Assembly (NCBI RefSeq): GCF_000145235.1
Contig: NC_014391.1
Span: 5,723,501 to 5,787,500, forward strand
DNA: 64,000 nucleotides
Direction of reading: 5' to 3'
DNA from: Micromonospora aurantiaca ATCC 27029
GTDB taxonomy: Bacteria > Actinomycetota > Actinomycetes > Mycobacteriales > Micromonosporaceae
Shown: positions 32,625-41,133 of the stretch, piece by piece
Numbering within the stretch: the first letter of the stretch is position 1
Layout of the letters: each line of letters opens with the position of its first letter
Notes under the pieces: model-generated
Databases searched by the model: none
Told to the model about the DNA's origin: nothing
Seen by the model: only the letters and a program-made list of their open reading frames with translations
Program-made: the position numbers and the translations under genes

Positions 32625-32638
32625 TTACCGTTCAGTAA
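32625..32638. promoter_or_regulatory. Candidate operator shared by ccrA and ecm (site 2)
   Basis: TTACCGTTCAGTAA lies 14 bp before the ecm start codon. TTAC and GTAA ends and the inner bases fit the dyad TTACYGWWCRGTAA; 13 of 14 bases are identical to the site before ccrA. Confidence 0.65.
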
Positions 32639-32676
32639 AAGGGAGTGTGGAAAACCACACAACCCGATGCCCGCAC

Positions 32677-32705
32677 CGGTGGGCCGGCGGGCGGTCGGCC
32701 CACCG
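32677..32705 (-). terminator. Terminator after the FtsX-like permease gene
   Basis: CGGTGGGCC and GGCCCACCG form a perfect 9-bp stem around an 11-nt loop, just past the permease stop codon. A second small hairpin (GTGTGG/CCACAC, 32645-32660) lies closer to ecm. Confidence 0.65.
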
Positions 32706-32711
32706 TACGGG

Positions 32712-34865
32712 TCATTCGCTGCGGGCGGTCTCCGGGCCGGTGATCCGTTCCAGCAGCGGCAGGGTGGCGGCGACGACCGCGAGGCAGCCCAGGACGCCGA
32801 GGGCCGTCACCGCGGCGAACCCTATCCCCGGCAGGCGCAGGTCGTACTGCATCTGCGCGCGCAGGAACAACTGTGCGGCGACCAGTCCCATCCCGACCGC
32901 GACCACGGCGACGGTCAGCAGCGGCACCACGCTCTCCACTGCTACCACCCGGCGCAGCAGCCGTACCGGGGCGCCGCTGAGCCGGAGCAGGCTGAACGGC
33001 CGCTTCCGTTCACTGAGGCCGGCCGCCACTGCGACGGCCAGGCTGCATCCGGCGAGCACGAGACCGGCCACCACGACGATGTCGGCCAGCCGCTGCCAGC
33101 CCCGCATGGTGTCGGCGAAGTCGGCCTCGAAGTCGCCTGGCACGTTCGGCGCCACGAAGAAGGCGGGGAACGCCGCTTCGAGGACCGTCCGGGCCCGCTC
33201 CACAGCGACCGGGTCCGCCGCCTCGACCGCCACCGAGCCCGCCGGGAGCCCCGCGAGGGCCGCCGGGTCCACCGGGGACGACGGCCAGATCCGGTCGGCC
33301 GAGGCGGCCCCCCGCCAGGGGATCAGGTCCGGCGGCACCTCGGCGACGCTCGCCCCCGGAGCGCACCGTCCGTAGGCGGGCGGGATGTCCGCGCAGGCGA
33401 TCACGCCGAAGTCGCGGCCGTTCTCGCGTACCGGGTTCTCCCGCACGAGCACCGGGTTGCGGACGCCGGGAATCGCCGCCAGGTCGGCCGGCAGCGTGCC
33501 GGGTACCGGCGGGTCGTCCGTCAGCACCATCGACAGCCGGCCGGCCTCCAGGGAACCCCGGGGTGCGGGACCGCGCTCGTACGTGATCGTCCCCATCACC
33601 CCGACCGCCACCGTCGTGACGAACAGCGCGAGCATCACCCCGCCCACCGCGCGGAACCCGGCGGCCGGATTGTCGGCGAGCCGGCGCGCGGCGATGAGCG
33701 CGGCGGGCCGGCCGGCGCGAGCGGCCATCGCCCGGGCGCCGACCATGGTCAGCCACGGCCCGCCCGCGATCAGCCCGACCATGACCAGCAACAGCGCGGG
33801 CAGGAACAGCGCGGTCTGACCGTCCGAGGTGGGCGGCCGGTACACCAGGGCGAAGCCCAGCCCGGCCAGGCCGAGCGCGAGCGGGATCAGCCGGTACGCA
33901 CGGGGCGGCCGGGGCGTGACCCGGCGGGTGACGCCGAGCGGGGAGATCCGGACCCGGCGCAGCGCGATCCAGGCCGCGGCCGCCGCGCCCGCCGGCACGC
34001 CCACCGCCACCACGAGGGCCTCCGGCGCCCCGACGGCCATGTCCTCCGGGAAGAACGGCATGCCGGTGAACGGGATGCCGGCGAGCTGCCCGCGGAGCGC
34101 GAAGAACACCGCGAAGCCGACCGCCGCCCCGGCCGCCGCCGCGAGCGCGGCCTCGACGGCCGCGATGGCCGAGATCTGCCGGGGCGTGGCACCGACCAGC
34201 CGCATGGCGGCGAACCGCTGCTCCCGGCGGGCGGCGCCGAGCCGGGTCGCCGTGCCGATGAAGACGAGTACGGGGAACAGCAGGCCGCCCGCCACCACGC
34301 CGAGGATGAGGTCGACCGTGGCCCCGGGCAGCGGAGCGCTGTTGCCGTCGAGCCGGGTGACCTTCCGGACCTGGTCGAGCCCGCCCACCTGCTCCGGCGT
34401 GCCGCCGACCAGGACGAGCAGGGTGTCCGGCGAGGTGAGCGCCGCCGGCCCGACGGCGCCGAGGTCCCGGCCCGGATAGCGGTCGGCGAGCTGGTCGGCG
34501 GGGACGGTCGCCAGCAGCTTCCGCAGCGCCGGGGAGGCGTAGAACTCCCCAGGCCCCGGGGCTCGGGGAACACCGACCGGCGTGGGCGCGTCCGGGCCGG
34601 TCGCGGCGACGTCGACGCGGATGATCTGGTCGCCCCGGAAGTAGTCGGTCCGGGTGGACCACAGCAGCGGGTCGGCGGCCCCGTCGGCCGTCTCCTGCGG
34701 GTACATCGACGCGTACCGGGTGAGCTGGGCGTCGGCGGCGTGCACACCGGCGAGCGTGGTGAGCAGCAGCCCGGTGCCCACAGCGACGGCGGCGGCGATG
34801 GCGACCAGCCGGACCAGCGCCTCCCGCCCACCGGCGACGGCGAGCCGGAGCGCGAGCCCGATCAC
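32712..34865 (-). CDS. FtsX-like ABC transporter permease
   Basis: A 717-residue membrane protein with two FtsX-like membrane cores: a first near 190-300 (GVVAGGLLFPVLVFIGTATRLGAARREQRFAAMRLVGATP) and a second near the C-terminus, plus external loops and an extra set of helices in the middle, as in the 10-helix permeases of the antimicrobial-resistance/lipoprotein-release type. ATG at 34865 overlaps the ATPase stop by 4 nt, so they are translationally coupled. The full unit reads padR, ATPase, permease on the minus strand. Export or sensing of an envelope-active compound is likely. Confidence 0.88.
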   Translation of the reverse strand: MIGLALRLAVAGGREALVRLVAIAAAVAVGTGLLLTTLAGVHAADAQLTRYASMYPQETADGAADPLLWSTRTDYFRGDQIIRVDVAATGPDAPTPVGVPRAPGPGEFYASPALRKLLATVPADQLADRYPGRDLGAVGPAALTSPDTLLVLVGGTPEQVGGLDQVRKVTRLDGNSAPLPGATVDLILGVVAGGLLFPVLVFIGTATRLGAARREQRFAAMRLVGATPRQISAIAAVEAALAAAAGAAVGFAVFFALRGQLAGIPFTGMPFFPEDMAVGAPEALVVAVGVPAGAAAAAWIALRRVRISPLGVTRRVTPRPPRAYRLIPLALGLAGLGFALVYRPPTSDGQTALFLPALLLVMVGLIAGGPWLTMVGARAMAARAGRPAALIAARRLADNPAAGFRAVGGVMLALFVTTVAVGVMGTITYERGPAPRGSLEAGRLSMVLTDDPPVPGTLPADLAAIPGVRNPVLVRENPVRENGRDFGVIACADIPPAYGRCAPGASVAEVPPDLIPWRGAASADRIWPSSPVDPAALAGLPAGSVAVEAADPVAVERARTVLEAAFPAFFVAPNVPGDFEADFADTMRGWQRLADIVVVAGLVLAGCSLAVAVAAGLSERKRPFSLLRLSGAPVRLLRRVVAVESVVPLLTVAVVAVGMGLVAAQLFLRAQMQYDLRLPGIGFAAVTALGVLGCLAVVAATLPLLERITGPETARSE

Positions 34866-35542
34866 GAGACGACCCCGGCGGGGGCGTTGACCCGGCCGTC
34901 GCGCACCATGACCTCGCGGTCGGCGTACGCGGCGATGCGCGCCTCGTGCGTCACCAGGACGACAGTGGTGCCACGCTCGCGGGCGGCGTCCACGAGCAGC
35001 GTCATCACCTCCTCGCCGGTGAGCGAGTCGAGCGCGCCGGTGGGCTCGTCGGCGAACAGCAGACGGGGCTCGGCGACCAGACCGCGGGCCAGCGCGACCC
35101 GCTGGGCCTGCCCGCCGGACAGTTCGCCGGACCGGCGGTGCTCCAGGCCGGCCAGGCCGAGCCGCTCGAACCAGCCCCGGGCGGCGCGCAGCGCCGGAGT
35201 GCGGCGGACGCCGCGCAGCAGCAGTGGCAACGCCACGTTCTCCGCCGCGGTGAGTTCCGGCACGAGCTGCCCGAACTGGAAGACGAAGCCGAAGCTGTCG
35301 CGGCGCAGCGTGCTGCGGTCGGCCTCGCCGAGGGTGTCGATCCGGGTGCCGTCGAACCGGACCTCGCCGGAGTCGGGGCGCAGGATGCCGGCCAGGCAGT
35401 GCAGCAGCGTCGACTTGCCGGAGCCGCTCGGTCCCATCACGGCGACGACCTCACCGGCCGACACGGCGAGGCTCGCGCCGCGCAGGGCGGGTGTCTCGCC
35501 GAACGCGTACGTGACGTCCCGGGCCTCGATCATCGGGCTCAT
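34862..35542 (-). CDS. ABC transporter ATP-binding protein (LolD/MacB type)
   Basis: A 226-residue ATPase with Walker A GPSGSGKSTLLHCLAG, Q-loop VFQFGQLVPELTAAENV, signature ELSGGQAQRVALARGL, Walker B RLLFADEPTGALDS and the switch His in LVTHEARIAA. The pattern is of the MacB/LolD class that pairs with FtsX-like permeases. ATG at 35542 overlaps the padR stop codon and has AAGGCGG upstream. It should energise the following permease. Confidence 0.93.
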   Translation of the reverse strand: MSPMIEARDVTYAFGETPALRGASLAVSAGEVVAVMGPSGSGKSTLLHCLAGILRPDSGEVRFDGTRIDTLGEADRSTLRRDSFGFVFQFGQLVPELTAAENVALPLLLRGVRRTPALRAARGWFERLGLAGLEHRRSGELSGGQAQRVALARGLVAEPRLLFADEPTGALDSLTGEEVMTLLVDAARERGTTVVLVTHEARIAAYADREVMVRDGRVNAPAGVVS

Positions 35543-36063
35543 GGCCGAACCGCCTTTCTCAGGGCGTCCAGCCGGGCGCCCGTCGTCTCGATCCACCGCA
35601 GGTCCGCCTCCAGGTGGTAGAGGCCGTGGTCGGCGAGCATCACGTCGACGAGTTCGCCGCTGCGTTTGATCTCGGTGAGTTCGCGCATCCGGCGCAGGTG
35701 GGCGGCGCGCTGGGTGTCCAGGTACTCCTCGGCCGGGCGGTCGAGCATCAGCGCGAGCACGACCTTGGTGAACAACAGGGTCTGGAGGTGCGGTTCCGGC
35801 TCGACCGGCTCGGTCAGCCAGTGCTCGACCTCGGTGGCGCCCCGGTCGGTGATGACGTAGCGCTTGCGGTCCGGCCCGGCGCCGGGAGCGACGTCACCGA
35901 CCACCACCTTGCCGTCGCGGGCCAGCCGGCTCAGCGTCGAGTAGACCTGCCCGTACGGCAGCGGCTTGCCGCGCCCGAAGAAGGTGTCGTAGTCGCGCTT
36001 GAGGTCGTAGCCGTGGCTCGGTTCGCGTTCGAGCAGCCCGAGCAGGGTCAGGGGAACCGTCAT
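35539..36063 (-). CDS. PadR-family transcriptional regulator
   Basis: A 174-residue regulator. The winged helix (LTLLGLLEREPSHGYDLKRDYDTFFG, then LPYGQVYSTLSRLARDGKV, and RKRYVITDRGATEVEHWL) is typical of PadR. The C-terminal half is a Virulence activator alpha-like helical domain (PHLQTLLFTKVVLALML, EEYLDTQRAAHLRRM). It heads the operon with the ATPase and FtsX-like permease, which is the usual layout for PadR control of a drug-efflux pump. A dyad at 36085-36099 lies directly upstream of its start. Confidence 0.92.
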   Translation of the reverse strand: MTVPLTLLGLLEREPSHGYDLKRDYDTFFGRGKPLPYGQVYSTLSRLARDGKVVVGDVAPGAGPDRKRYVITDRGATEVEHWLTEPVEPEPHLQTLLFTKVVLALMLDRPAEEYLDTQRAAHLRRMRELTEIKRSGELVDVMLADHGLYHLEADLRWIETTGARLDALRKAVRP

Positions 36064-36084
36064 GACCAGAGACTACACTGAGTG

Positions 36085-36099
36085 TATACCCCGCGTATA
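36085..36099. promoter_or_regulatory. Candidate PadR operator between two ABC operons
   Basis: TATAC and GTATA form an inverted repeat around CCCGC. It lies 22 bp before padR and about 50 bp before the divergent DrrA-like gene, so PadR could control both. Confidence 0.55.
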
Positions 36100-36149
36100 T
36101 AGCTGACCCGGCAGTGGAACGGGCGACCGCACGACGCACACTTGACGTC

Positions 36150-36998
36150 ATGGAGAACGAGCTCGCGATTTCCGTGCGAGGGCTGCGCAAGGCGTACGGC
36201 GACAACGTCGCGGTCGCGTCGGTGGACCTGGACGTCCGCCGGGGCGAGGTGTTCGCTCTGCTCGGTCCCAACGGCGCCGGCAAGACCACCACGGTCGAGA
36301 TCCTGGAGGGCTACCGGCAGCGCGACGCCGGCGAGGTACGCGTCCTCGGCGCCGACCCCGCCCACCCCGACGCCGGCTGGCGCTCCCGCGTCGGCATCGT
36401 GCTCCAGGGCACCGGCGAGTTCGACGAGCTCACAGTCGGCGAGGTGGTCCGCCACTTCTCCGGCTTCTATCCCGACGCCGACGACCCGGACAAGGTGGTC
36501 GAGCGGGTCGGGCTGGGGGCCAAGGCCAAGGCGCGTACGCACACGCTCTCCGGCGGGCAGAAGCGCCGCCTCGACGTGGCGCTGGGCATCATCGGCCGCC
36601 CCGAGCTGCTCTTCCTCGACGAGCCGACCACCGGCTTCGACCCGGAGGCCCGGCGCGAGTTCTGGGAGCTGATCCGGGACCTGTCCGCCGCGGGCACCAC
36701 GATCGTGCTCACCACCCACTACCTGGACGAGGCCGAGGCGCTCGCCGACCGGGTCGGCGTGATCGCCGCCGGACGGGTGATCGAGGTCGCCCCGCCGAAC
36801 GCGCTGGGCAACCGGCAGGAGTCGCTCGCGACCGTCTCCTGGCGTACCCCCGACGGGACGCCGGCCTCGGCGGAGACCGCGACGCCGACGGCGCTGGTGG
36901 CCGACCTGGCCGCGCGCTTCGGCGGCGAGGTGCCCGGCCTGACGGTGACCCGGCCGACCCTGGAAGACGTCTACCTGCGGATGATCGGACACTCATGA
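36150..36998 (+). CDS. ABC transporter ATP-binding protein (DrrA type)
   Basis: A 282-residue ATPase of the daunorubicin-resistance type. Walker A GPNGAGKTTTVEILEGY, signature LSGGQKRRLDVALGI, Walker B LLFLDEPTTGFDPEARREFW, switch LTTHYLDEAEALADR. The C-terminal 80 residues form the extra regulatory domain common to DrrA-like ATPases. ATG at 36150 was chosen for its fit to the family; no ribosome site is visible. It is coupled to the next gene by a 4-nt overlap. Divergent from the padR operon. Confidence 0.93.
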   Translation: MENELAISVRGLRKAYGDNVAVASVDLDVRRGEVFALLGPNGAGKTTTVEILEGYRQRDAGEVRVLGADPAHPDAGWRSRVGIVLQGTGEFDELTVGEVVRHFSGFYPDADDPDKVVERVGLGAKAKARTHTLSGGQKRRLDVALGIIGRPELLFLDEPTTGFDPEARREFWELIRDLSAAGTTIVLTTHYLDEAEALADRVGVIAAGRVIEVAPPNALGNRQESLATVSWRTPDGTPASAETATPTALVADLAARFGGEVPGLTVTRPTLEDVYLRMIGHS

Positions 36999-37840
36999 CC
37001 ACCACGACGAAGCCGGCGGCCCCGGTCGCCGCCACCTCCGCCCGGCGGTCCGGGGCGGGCGCGCTGGCACTGCGTCAGGGGCGGCTGGAGATCACCCAGT
37101 TCCTGCGCAGCCGGGAGTCCGTCGTGTTCACGATGGGCTTCCCGATCATCATGATCCTGATCTTCGCGGCGATCTTCAGCGACGAGATCGCGCCCGGGGT
37201 CAGCTACACCCAGTACTTCATCACCGGCATGATCGCGACCGGCCTGATGACCGTGAGCTTCCAGAACCTCGGCATCTGGATCCCGATCGAGCGGGACCGG
37301 GGCGTGCTCAAGCGCTACCGCGGCACGCCGATGCCGAAATGGGTCTGGTTCGCCGGCAAGGTGATCATGGTGGTGGTCATCGGCATCGCCGAGACCGCGC
37401 TGCTGCTCGCCGTCTCGGTGGCGATGTTCGACCTGCAACTGCCGCAGACCACCGGCAAGTGGCTGACGTTCGCCTGGGTCGCTGTCCTCGGCGTCACCGC
37501 CTGCACGCTGTGCGGTATCGCCATCTCGTCGCTGGCCCGCACCGCCCGCAGCGGCTCGGCCGTGGTCACCCCGGTCGCGCTGGTGCTCCAGTTCATCTCC
37601 GGCGTGTTCTTCGTCTTCACCAGCCTGCCCACCTGGATGCAGCAGGTCGCGGCGATCTTCCCGCTCAAGTGGATGTGCCAGGGGCTGCGCTCGGTCTTCC
37701 TGCCGGACAGCTTCGGCGCCCGGGAGCCGGGCGGCTCGTTCGAGCTGGGCACCGTCGCGCTGGTGCTGGGCGCGTGGTGCGTCATCGGCCTGGTGCTCTG
37801 CCTGACCACGTTCCGCTGGACCACCAAGCGCGACGGCTGA
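36995..37840 (+). CDS. ABC-2 type permease (DrrB type)
   Basis: A 281-residue membrane protein with about six helices: VVFTMGFPIIMILIFAAIFSDEI, YFITGMIATGLMTVSFQNLGIWI, IERDRGVLKRYRGTPMPKWVWFAGKVIMVVVIGIAE, and the C-terminal VVTPVALVLQFISGVFFVF with LPTWMQQVAAIFPLKWM. These are typical of ABC-2 drug exporters. Its ATG overlaps the ATPase stop codon. The pair forms an exporter of unknown substrate. A GGGCCC repeat starts 3 nt past its stop codon. Confidence 0.92.
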   Translation: MTTTTKPAAPVAATSARRSGAGALALRQGRLEITQFLRSRESVVFTMGFPIIMILIFAAIFSDEIAPGVSYTQYFITGMIATGLMTVSFQNLGIWIPIERDRGVLKRYRGTPMPKWVWFAGKVIMVVVIGIAETALLLAVSVAMFDLQLPQTTGKWLTFAWVAVLGVTACTLCGIAISSLARTARSGSAVVTPVALVLQFISGVFFVFTSLPTWMQQVAAIFPLKWMCQGLRSVFLPDSFGAREPGGSFELGTVALVLGAWCVIGLVLCLTTFRWTTKRDG

Positions 37841-37843
37841 GGT

Positions 37844-37897
37844 GTAAGGAAGGGCCCCCTCTTAACGCCTGCGGTAGAGGAAGGGCCCCTTCTTAAC
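37844..37897. repeat. GGGCCC stop-codon repeat (copy 3)
   Basis: A 54-bp element 3 nt after the permease stop codon: GTAAGGAAGGGCCCCC, TCTTAACGCCTGCGGTAGAG, then GAAGGGCCCCTTCTTAAC. The two halves are direct copies separated by a conserved GCCTSCGGTAGAG spacer. Confidence 0.92.
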
Positions 37898-37926
37898 GCG
37901 CGCCTCGCGGTGGCACACTCGCCGGC

Positions 37927-38736
37927 ATGGCATCGACGCTGACCCGGCGTACCCTGCTCGGCGCCGCCGCCGGCGTGGCCGGCGCCGCGGTGGTCGGCGG
38001 CCTGGCCGCCCGGCAGCTCTCCGGCCCTCGCCCGGGACCGGCACCGGCCCTGCCGGACGCGCCGGCCGGCGACGAACGGCTCATCCGCATCGCGTCCGGC
38101 GCGCGCGGCCGCGAGGTGGACTTCTGGACGGCCGTGCCCGACGGGTACGGCGACGGCCGCGGCCTGCCCGTCTGCCTGGTGCTGCACGGCGCATCGGCCA
38201 CCCCGCGCGACTACGGCCGGTTCGGGCTGGCCCGCTTCCTCACCGACGCGGTACGCCGCGGCGCCCCACCGTTCGCGCTCGCGGGCGCCACCGGCGGGCG
38301 GCTGTCCTGGCGCGCCGCCGGTGACGACGACCCGCAGCGGATGGTGCGCGAGGAGGTGCCCACCTGGTGCGCCCGGCGCGGGTTCGACAGCAGCCGGCTG
38401 GCCGTGTGGGGCTGGTCGATGGGCGGCTTCGGCGCGTTGCTGCTCGCCGAGACGTACCCGAAGTGGCTGCGGATGACCGCGGCCTTCTCCCCCGCGGTCA
38501 GCGCCGGCGACGCGGTCTTCACCGGCGTGGAGAGGCTGCGCGGCACCCCGGTCGGGCTCTGGTGCGGGCGGCAGGACAATTTCCTGAAGGACGTGCGCGC
38601 GCTGGCCCGGGCGCTGCCCGAGGAGCCGGTACGCGCCGCCTGGGCCGACGGGCGGCACAACTTCGGCTACTGGGGCACAGTCATCCCGGACGCGTTCGCG
38701 CTGATCGGCGCCGCGCTCAACCCGCCCCGGACGTGA
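37927..38736 (+). CDS. Exported alpha/beta hydrolase (esterase-like), Tat-type signal
   Basis: A 269-residue secreted hydrolase. The N-terminus [25 protein letters not shown] has the twin-arginine pattern and a hydrophobic stretch, then a Pro/Ala linker. The catalytic domain shows CLVLHGASATPRDYGRFG, the nucleophile elbow AVWGWSMGGFGALLLAETYP, and a C-terminal His in ADGRHNFGYW. This is the esterase D/mycolyltransferase-like group. Its substrate is unknown. The ATG at 37927 is the first fitting start. It follows the GGGCCC repeat. Confidence 0.85.
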   Translation: MASTLTRRTLLGAAAGVAGAAVVGGLAARQLSGPRPGPAPALPDAPAGDERLIRIASGARGREVDFWTAVPDGYGDGRGLPVCLVLHGASATPRDYGRFGLARFLTDAVRRGAPPFALAGATGGRLSWRAAGDDDPQRMVREEVPTWCARRGFDSSRLAVWGWSMGGFGALLLAETYPKWLRMTAAFSPAVSAGDAVFTGVERLRGTPVGLWCGRQDNFLKDVRALARALPEEPVRAAWADGRHNFGYWGTVIPDAFALIGAALNPPRT

Positions 38737-38755
38737 ACCGGCACCGCACGTGAAC

Positions 38756-38782
38756 CGCCCCCGGCCGCGCGGGCCGGGGGCG
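38756..38782. terminator. Bidirectional terminator
   Basis: CGCCCCCGGCC and GGCCGGGGGCG form a perfect 11-bp stem with a 5-nt loop, between the convergent hydrolase and 3-hydroxybutyryl-CoA dehydrogenase genes. Confidence 0.85.
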
Positions 38783-38793
38783 GGACGGGTTGG

Positions 38794-39642
38794 TCAGTAC
38801 GAGTAGAAGCCCTGGCCGGTCTTGCGGCCCAGGTCGCCGGCGGTCGCCATGCGCTGGAGCAGCTCCGGCGGGAAGAACTTCTCGTCGGCGGTGTCGGTGT
38901 AGATGTTGCGGGTGGCGTTGAGCAGCACGTCCACGCCGGTCAGGTCGACCGTCGCGAGCGGGCCCATGGCGTGGCCGAAGCCCAGCTTGCAGGCGGTGTC
39001 CAGGTCCTCGGCGGAGATCACGCCGGACTCGACGAGCTTGACCGCCTCCATCGCCAGCGCGCAGATCAGCCGGGTGGTGACGAAGCCGGCGATGTCCCGG
39101 TTGACCACCACGACGGTCTTGCCGATCTCCTCGGCGAACGACTTGACCGTCTCCATGGTCGCGTCGCTGGTCTTGTAGCCGCGTACCAACTCGCAGAGCT
39201 TCATCATCGGCACCGGCGAGAAGAAGTGCGTGCCGACGACCGACTCCGGGCGCTCGGTGGCGGTGGCGATCTGGGTCACCGGGATGGCCGACGTGTTGGT
39301 GGCGAGCACCGCGTCCGCCTTGCAGATCTTGTCGAGCGCGCGGAACACCTCGTGCTTGATCTCGATCTTCTCGAAGACCGCCTCGACCACGATGTCCGCG
39401 TCGGCGGCGGCCTCCAGGTCGGTGGTCGGGGTGATCCGGCCCAGCGTCGCCTCGACGTCGGACGCCTCGATCTTGCCCTTCTCGGCGAACTTCGTCAGCG
39501 ACTTCCGGATGCCGTCCACACCGCGCTTCGTGGCCGCGTCGTCGATGTCGCGCAGCGTCACCTGCCAGCCCGCCTGCGCCGCCACCTGGGCGATGCCCGA
39601 GCCCATCAGCCCGGCACCGACGACCGCGAGTCGACCCGCCAT
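38794..39642 (-). CDS. 3-hydroxybutyryl-CoA dehydrogenase
   Basis: A 282-residue single-domain enzyme interconverting acetoacetyl-CoA and 3-hydroxybutyryl-CoA. Seen: RLAVVGAGLMGSGIAQVAAQAG (NAD loop), DIVVEAVFEKIEIKHEVF, LATNTSAIPVTQIA, the catalytic His in GTHFFSPVPMMKLCELV, and the C-terminal MGPLATVDLTGVDV with LGRKTGQGFYSY. ATG at 39642 has GGGAGAAG upstream; the open frame extends nine codons further. It is the second such enzyme in the window. It probably supplies the Ccr branch or poly-3-hydroxybutyrate/beta-oxidation. Confidence 0.93.
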   Translation of the reverse strand: MAGRLAVVGAGLMGSGIAQVAAQAGWQVTLRDIDDAATKRGVDGIRKSLTKFAEKGKIEASDVEATLGRITPTTDLEAAADADIVVEAVFEKIEIKHEVFRALDKICKADAVLATNTSAIPVTQIATATERPESVVGTHFFSPVPMMKLCELVRGYKTSDATMETVKSFAEEIGKTVVVVNRDIAGFVTTRLICALAMEAVKLVESGVISAEDLDTACKLGFGHAMGPLATVDLTGVDVLLNATRNIYTDTADEKFFPPELLQRMATAGDLGRKTGQGFYSY

Positions 39643-39711
39643 CTGCTTCTCCCTCGCCGTGTTCTGCAACGTCTGGGAGAACCCTACTTAACGAGGGATA
39701 AGCCCCGGCCG

Positions 39712-41133
39712 TCAGATGGCCAGGTCCGGCTCCTCCGGCGCGGTGCCGCGCTCCACCTCGACGCCGAGCGCCCGCAGGTCGGCCACGAAGTCCGGATAGC
39801 CCCTGTCGACGTGGTGCACGTGCGAGACCTCGGTGAGGCCGTCGGCGCAGAGCCCGGCGATGATCAGGCCGGCACCGGCCCGGATGTCGGTGGCGCGTAC
39901 CGGGGCGCCGGACAGCCGCTCCCGGCCGCACACCAGGGCGTGGTGACCGTCGGTACGGATCTCCGCGCCCAGCCGCATCATCTCGTTGGCGAACATGAAC
40001 CGGCCGTCGAAGATGTTCTCGGTGATCAGCGAGCCGCCCTCGCTGACCGCCGCCAGCCCGATCGCCATCGGCAGCAGGTCGGTGGCGAAGCCCGGGTAGG
40101 GCAGCGTGACCACGTCGACCGCCCTCGGGCGGTCGTCCATGCGTACCCGGAAGGCGTCGCCTCGCGTCTCCACCAGGCCGCCGGCCGCGACCAGCTTGTC
40201 CAGCGCGACCTCCAGGTACGCCGGGTCCAGGCCGGTCACCGTCACGTCGCCGCGGGTCATCGCGGCGGCGAACGCCCACGTGCCGGCCACGATCCGGTCC
40301 CCCACCGTGGCGTGCCGGACCGGCCGCAGCTCGGGTACGCCGACGATGTGCAGCGTCGACGTGCCGGCCCCCTCGATCCGCGCGCCCATCCGGTTCAGCA
40401 TCGTGCAGATGTCGACGATCTCCGGCTCCCGGGCCGCGTTGTCGATCGTCGTGGCGCCCCGGGCCAGCACCGCCGCCATGACCAGGTTCTCGGTCGCGCC
40501 CACGCTCGGGAAGTCCAGCACGATGTCGGCGCCGTGCAGCCCGCCCGGCGCCTCGGCGATGACGAAGCCGTGCTCACCGGAGATCTCCGCGCCCATCCGG
40601 GCCAGCCCGGCGATGTGCATGTCCAGACCGCGCGAGCCGATGGCGTCGCCGCCCGGGTGGGCCACCCGGACGTACCCCCGGCGGGCCAGCAGCGGGCCGA
40701 GTACGCAGATCGACGCGCGCAGCCGCCGCACCAGGTCGTAGTCGGCTTCCGCGCCGGGCCGCTCCGGCACGTCGATGAGCACCGACCGGGACCGCTCCAC
40801 ACCGCCGTGCGCCACCATCGGGTCGACCGGGTCGTCCGGCCCGAACCGTACGCCGCAACCGAGCCGCCGCAGCACCTCGCCCATGATCGCGATGTCGGTG
40901 ATCCGGGGCACGTTGGTGATCAGGCTGCGGCCGGGCGCGAGCAGCGCGGCGGCCATCAGCTTCAGCGCGGAGTTCTTCGCACCCACCACGTGCACGGTGC
41001 CGGCGAGCCGGGCGTCACCGCGTACCCGGATGACGTCGACGTCGTTGACCGCCGGATCTCCCGCGTCCCCCGGCCCCACCGGGCTCGGCCGGGCCGGGAT
41101 GGTCAGGTCCGGTATCCGTAGGCTGTGCGTCAT
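39712..41133 (-). CDS. murA: UDP-N-acetylglucosamine 1-carboxyvinyltransferase, Asp-type
   Basis: First committed step of peptidoglycan synthesis: transfer of enolpyruvate to UDP-GlcNAc. 473 residues from ATG 41133. Seen: [86 protein letters not shown] and [14 protein letters not shown]-like segments. The catalytic-loop Cys of most MurA proteins is replaced by Asp (D163 in [15 protein letters not shown]), as in mycobacteria, which predicts intrinsic fosfomycin resistance. The family core begins near residue 33, so the first 30 residues are extra; GTG at 41079 is an alternative start. Its start codon overlaps that of the divergent adenosyltransferase. Confidence 0.93.
   Translation of the reverse strand: MTHSLRIPDLTIPARPSPVGPGDAGDPAVNDVDVIRVRGDARLAGTVHVVGAKNSALKLMAAALLAPGRSLITNVPRITDIAIMGEVLRRLGCGVRFGPDDPVDPMVAHGGVERSRSVLIDVPERPGAEADYDLVRRLRASICVLGPLLARRGYVRVAHPGGDAIGSRGLDMHIAGLARMGAEISGEHGFVIAEAPGGLHGADIVLDFPSVGATENLVMAAVLARGATTIDNAAREPEIVDICTMLNRMGARIEGAGTSTLHIVGVPELRPVRHATVGDRIVAGTWAFAAAMTRGDVTVTGLDPAYLEVALDKLVAAGGLVETRGDAFRVRMDDRPRAVDVVTLPYPGFATDLLPMAIGLAAVSEGGSLITENIFDGRFMFANEMMRLGAEIRTDGHHALVCGRERLSGAPVRATDIRAGAGLIIAGLCADGLTEVSHVHHVDRGYPDFVADLRALGVEVERGTAPEEPDLAI
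41119..41124 (+). promoter_or_regulatory. Candidate -10 box of a leaderless cobalamin adenosyltransferase transcript
   Basis: TAGGCT is followed by 7 nt and then the ATG of the adenosyltransferase, with no ribosome site. The promoter lies within the murA coding region. Confidence 0.45.
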
